Shown here in pieces: positions 62,289-64,000 of a stretch of DNA of 64,000 bases. The translations under genes were made by a program, and so were the position numbers. Within the stretch, counting starts at the first letter, position 1. Every line of letters starts with the position of its first letter. The notes under the pieces are model-generated. The model did not search any database and had not been told where the DNA came from. It was given only the letters and a program-made list of their open reading frames with translations. Location: contig NZ_JAPSLK010000034.1 in assembly GCF_031180885.1 (NCBI RefSeq), positions 28,030 to 92,029 on the forward strand, given 5' to 3'. The stretch comes from Saccharothrix sp. (GTDB lineage Bacteria; Actinomycetota; Actinomycetes; Mycobacteriales; Pseudonocardiaceae).

Positions 62289-62409
62289 ATCGCCGAGTGT
62301 GGTCCTCCCATCGCGGAGCGCCACCACGCCCGGCGGGTTCCGGCCGCCGCGGACATGGACCCTGCCCAGGAGACCTCTCGTGGGGACTCCTTGCGAAGGA
62401 GCTGGACAA

Positions 62410-63150
62410 ATGAGCCTGAAACGCAAGCTCGCGGCGGTACTCGTCGGCGTGGGCGTGGCCCCGTTCATCGTCGTGGTGTCGGCGGGAACGGCGAGCGCGC
62501 ACGGCTACATCTCGTCGCCGCCCAGCCGGCAGGCGAACTGCGCGCAGGGCCGCGTCTCCAACTGCGGCCCCATCATCTACGAACCGCAGAGCGTCGAAGG
62601 CCCGAAGGGCCAGCAGAACTGCCACGCCGGCGACAGCCGCTGGGCCCCGCTGAGCGACGAGAGCAAGGCGTGGCCCGCCGCGTCGGTCGGCAACAACGTC
62701 ACCTTCACCTGGACCATCACCGCCCGGCACGCCACCACCACGTGGCAGTACTTCATCGGCGGCAGCAAGATCCACGAGGTGAACGACGGCGGCCGCCAGC
62801 CCGGCTCGACCGTGACCCACAACGTCAACCTCGGTGGCCGCACGGGCCGGATCAAGCTCCTGGCGATCTGGAACATCGCGGACACCCCGATGGCGTTCTA
62901 CAACTGCGTCGACCTCCAGGTCGGCCCCGGCGGCGGCGACCCCACGACCACCACCCCGACCACGACCACCACCCGCCCCACCACCACGACCACCACCCCG
63001 CCCGTGGGCGGCACGTGGGCGCCGAACACGGCGTACTCGGTCGGTGCGCAGGTCACCTACGGCGGTGCGTCTTACAAGTGCATCCAGTCGCACACGTCCC
63101 TGACCGGCTGGGAGCCGCCGAACACGCCATCCCTGTGGCAGCGGCTCTAG
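62410..63150 (+). CDS. AA10 lytic polysaccharide monooxygenase with CBM5/12
   Basis: 246 residues. Signal peptide 1-30 ends ASA, leaving His31 as the mature N-terminus; His31 and His107 (TARHATTTW) form the copper histidine brace. Catalytic domain to about 178, Thr/Pro linker, CBM5/12 (about 203-246, WAPNTAYSVGAQVTYGGASYKCIQSHT). It oxidatively opens crystalline chitin for the GH19 enzyme. AAGGAG lies 8 bases before ATG 62410. Confidence 0.94.
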   Translation: MSLKRKLAAVLVGVGVAPFIVVVSAGTASAHGYISSPPSRQANCAQGRVSNCGPIIYEPQSVEGPKGQQNCHAGDSRWAPLSDESKAWPAASVGNNVTFTWTITARHATTTWQYFIGGSKIHEVNDGGRQPGSTVTHNVNLGGRTGRIKLLAIWNIADTPMAFYNCVDLQVGPGGGDPTTTTPTTTTTRPTTTTTTPPVGGTWAPNTAYSVGAQVTYGGASYKCIQSHTSLTGWEPPNTPSLWQRL

Positions 63151-63167
63151 ACGACCTGTGTTAGAAA

Positions 63168-63203
63168 GCCCGTCCGCGCTGCCCTGTCACAGCGCGGGCG
63201 GGC
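63168..63203 (+). terminator. Terminator of the LPMO gene
   Basis: GCCCGTCCGCGCTG (63168-63181) and CAGCGCGGGCGGGC (63190-63203), 14 bp with one wobble, loop of 8. Confidence 0.82.
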
Positions 63204-63224
63204 CCGACCCAGGGGAGGACGACC

Positions 63225-63821
63225 TTGCGACGCCTGAAGGCGGTTCCGACGGCGGTTCCGGCGGTCTTGGTGGGGCTGCTCCTGCTCTCCGGCTGCGGCG
63301 GCGGCCCCAACCTGGTGGCACCGCCGACCGGCCCCGTGTCGACGGTCGCGGAGACCAACGAGTTCAACCCGATCGACGTGATGTTCCTGCAGATGGCGGT
63401 CGCCCACCACAAGGCGGGCATCGAGATCGTCAAACTCGCCAAGGACAAGTCGATCCGCACGGACGTGAAGACGCTGGCGGCCGCGATCGAGGTCACCCAA
63501 CTGTCCGAAGTGGACTCGATGCTGAAGTGGTTGCGGGACTGGAAGCAGCCCGAGTCGCCTGGTACCGATGCACAGCTCCACGCCAACCACGGCGGCGACC
63601 ACTCGACCAGTCCGGAGGCCATCGCGGCTCTGGCGGCGACGGGTCCGGGCGAGTTCGAGAAGGCGTTCCTGAATCTGTTGATCGCTCACCAGCACAATGC
63701 GGTGGAGATCGCGAAGTTCGAGCGGGAGGGTGGGATCAACCCCCAGTCCAAGGCTTTGGCCGAGCGCATCTTCCACTCGCGGACCGGCCAGATCTCTCAG
63801 ATGCTCGGATACCTCGACTAG
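63225..63821 (+). CDS. DUF305 lipoprotein
   Basis: 198 residues. Lipobox LLLLSGC (Cys at about 25) after a basic n-region. DUF305 is a ferritin-like helical domain; VMFLQMAVAHHKAGIEIVKLA and LNLLIAHQHNAVEIAK carry the paired histidines and methionines typical of its metal sites, possibly copper. TTG 63225 has GGGGAGG 6 bases upstream. In an extracellular setting next to an LPMO, a copper role is attractive but inferred. Confidence 0.85.
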   Translation: MRRLKAVPTAVPAVLVGLLLLSGCGGGPNLVAPPTGPVSTVAETNEFNPIDVMFLQMAVAHHKAGIEIVKLAKDKSIRTDVKTLAAAIEVTQLSEVDSMLKWLRDWKQPESPGTDAQLHANHGGDHSTSPEAIAALAATGPGEFEKAFLNLLIAHQHNAVEIAKFEREGGINPQSKALAERIFHSRTGQISQMLGYLD

Positions 63822-63849
63822 CTCCGCTCTCTTGACGCTGCGCTGGCTC

Positions 63850-64000
63850 GACGCGCTTCGCGCTGGGTCTTGGGACGCGCTTCGCGCTGGGTCTTGGGAC
63901 GCGCTTCGCGCTGGGTCTTGGGACGCGCTTCGCGCTGGGTCTTGGGACGCGCTTCGCGCTGGGTCTTGGGACGCGCTTCGCGCTGGGTCTTGGGACGCGC
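63850..64000. repeat. 24-bp palindromic tandem array running off the window
   Basis: GACGCGCTTCGCGCTGGGTC plus TTGG repeats at 63850, 63874, 63898, 63922, 63946, 63970 and (cut) 63994, six complete identical copies. Each includes GCGC-TTC-GCGC, able to form a short hairpin. The core GACGCGCTTCGCGCT also resembles the first block of the composite elements at 17 and 35 kb. Confidence 0.92.

Overview
This window is high-GC actinobacterial DNA, most likely from the order Pseudonocardiales (Saccharothrix, Lentzea or Actinosynnema type). The signs are GTG/TTG starts with GGAGG-type ribosome sites, a WhiB protein, SigF/RsbW and SigL-type sigma systems, an F420-dependent oxidoreductase, and a gcvH-garA-ftsR-DUF151-merR-gcvP block in the order known from Mycobacterium tuberculosis (Rv1826 to Rv1832), followed about 13 kb later by a CNNM/CBS pair like Rv1841c-Rv1842c. 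Regulatory sites agree: a CebR-type box, two DasR-type dre sites and a SigL-type promoter. Genus is an inference; no rRNA or tRNA gene was found.

Left part (1-20 kb): the end of an unidentified gene, a hairpin-forming minisatellite, then sigL with its zinc anti-sigma gene. A four-gene operon (symporter, ureohydrolase, 2-ketoarginine-decarboxylase-like enzyme, aldehyde dehydrogenase), divergent from a PucR regulator, looks like the lower arginine transaminase route to GABA. Next come DUF4383, aldo/keto reductase and M50 protease genes, a pyruvate-oxidase-like TPP enzyme with an F420 oxidoreductase (probable SigF-type promoter), whiB3, and a SigF partner-switching locus (sigF, rsbW, a fused HATPase-STAS protein and a STAS antagonist).

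Middle (20-45 kb): CDP-alcohol phosphatidyltransferase, the glycine cleavage and GarA block with a tandem glycine riboswitch in front of gcvP, a WYL regulator, a VWA lipid- or membrane-anchored binding protein, an ArsR/MFS pair, an ECF sigma factor with a CU044_5270 protein, and an operon of ribbon-helix-helix regulator, DUF4097, cytochrome P450 and a DrrAB-type exporter whose promoter holds five exactly 10-bp-spaced TGCCA sites. Two CNNM/CBS membrane proteins follow.

Right part (44-64 kb): carbohydrate metabolism. A LacI regulator faces an oxidoreductase, DUF993 and TIM-barrel isomerase operon of unknown substrate. Further on are a DyP peroxidase, a beta-lactamase-fold protein, SDR, WYL and hydrolase genes, a five-domain GH9 cellulase under CebR-type boxes, a collapsed luciferase-like pseudogene, a GrpE-like membrane protein, and a chitin set (GH19 chitinase and AA10 LPMO) each with a dre site.

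The least explained signal is a composite intergenic element present twice (about 16.98-17.33 kb and 34.89-35.27 kb), both times between convergent genes. Its core is a nested long inverted repeat with an identical 11-nt loop but with stem sequences that differ and are compensated on the other arm. A 27-nt piece of its flank recurs inverted at 41.6 kb, and a related palindromic 24-bp tandem array runs off the right end.
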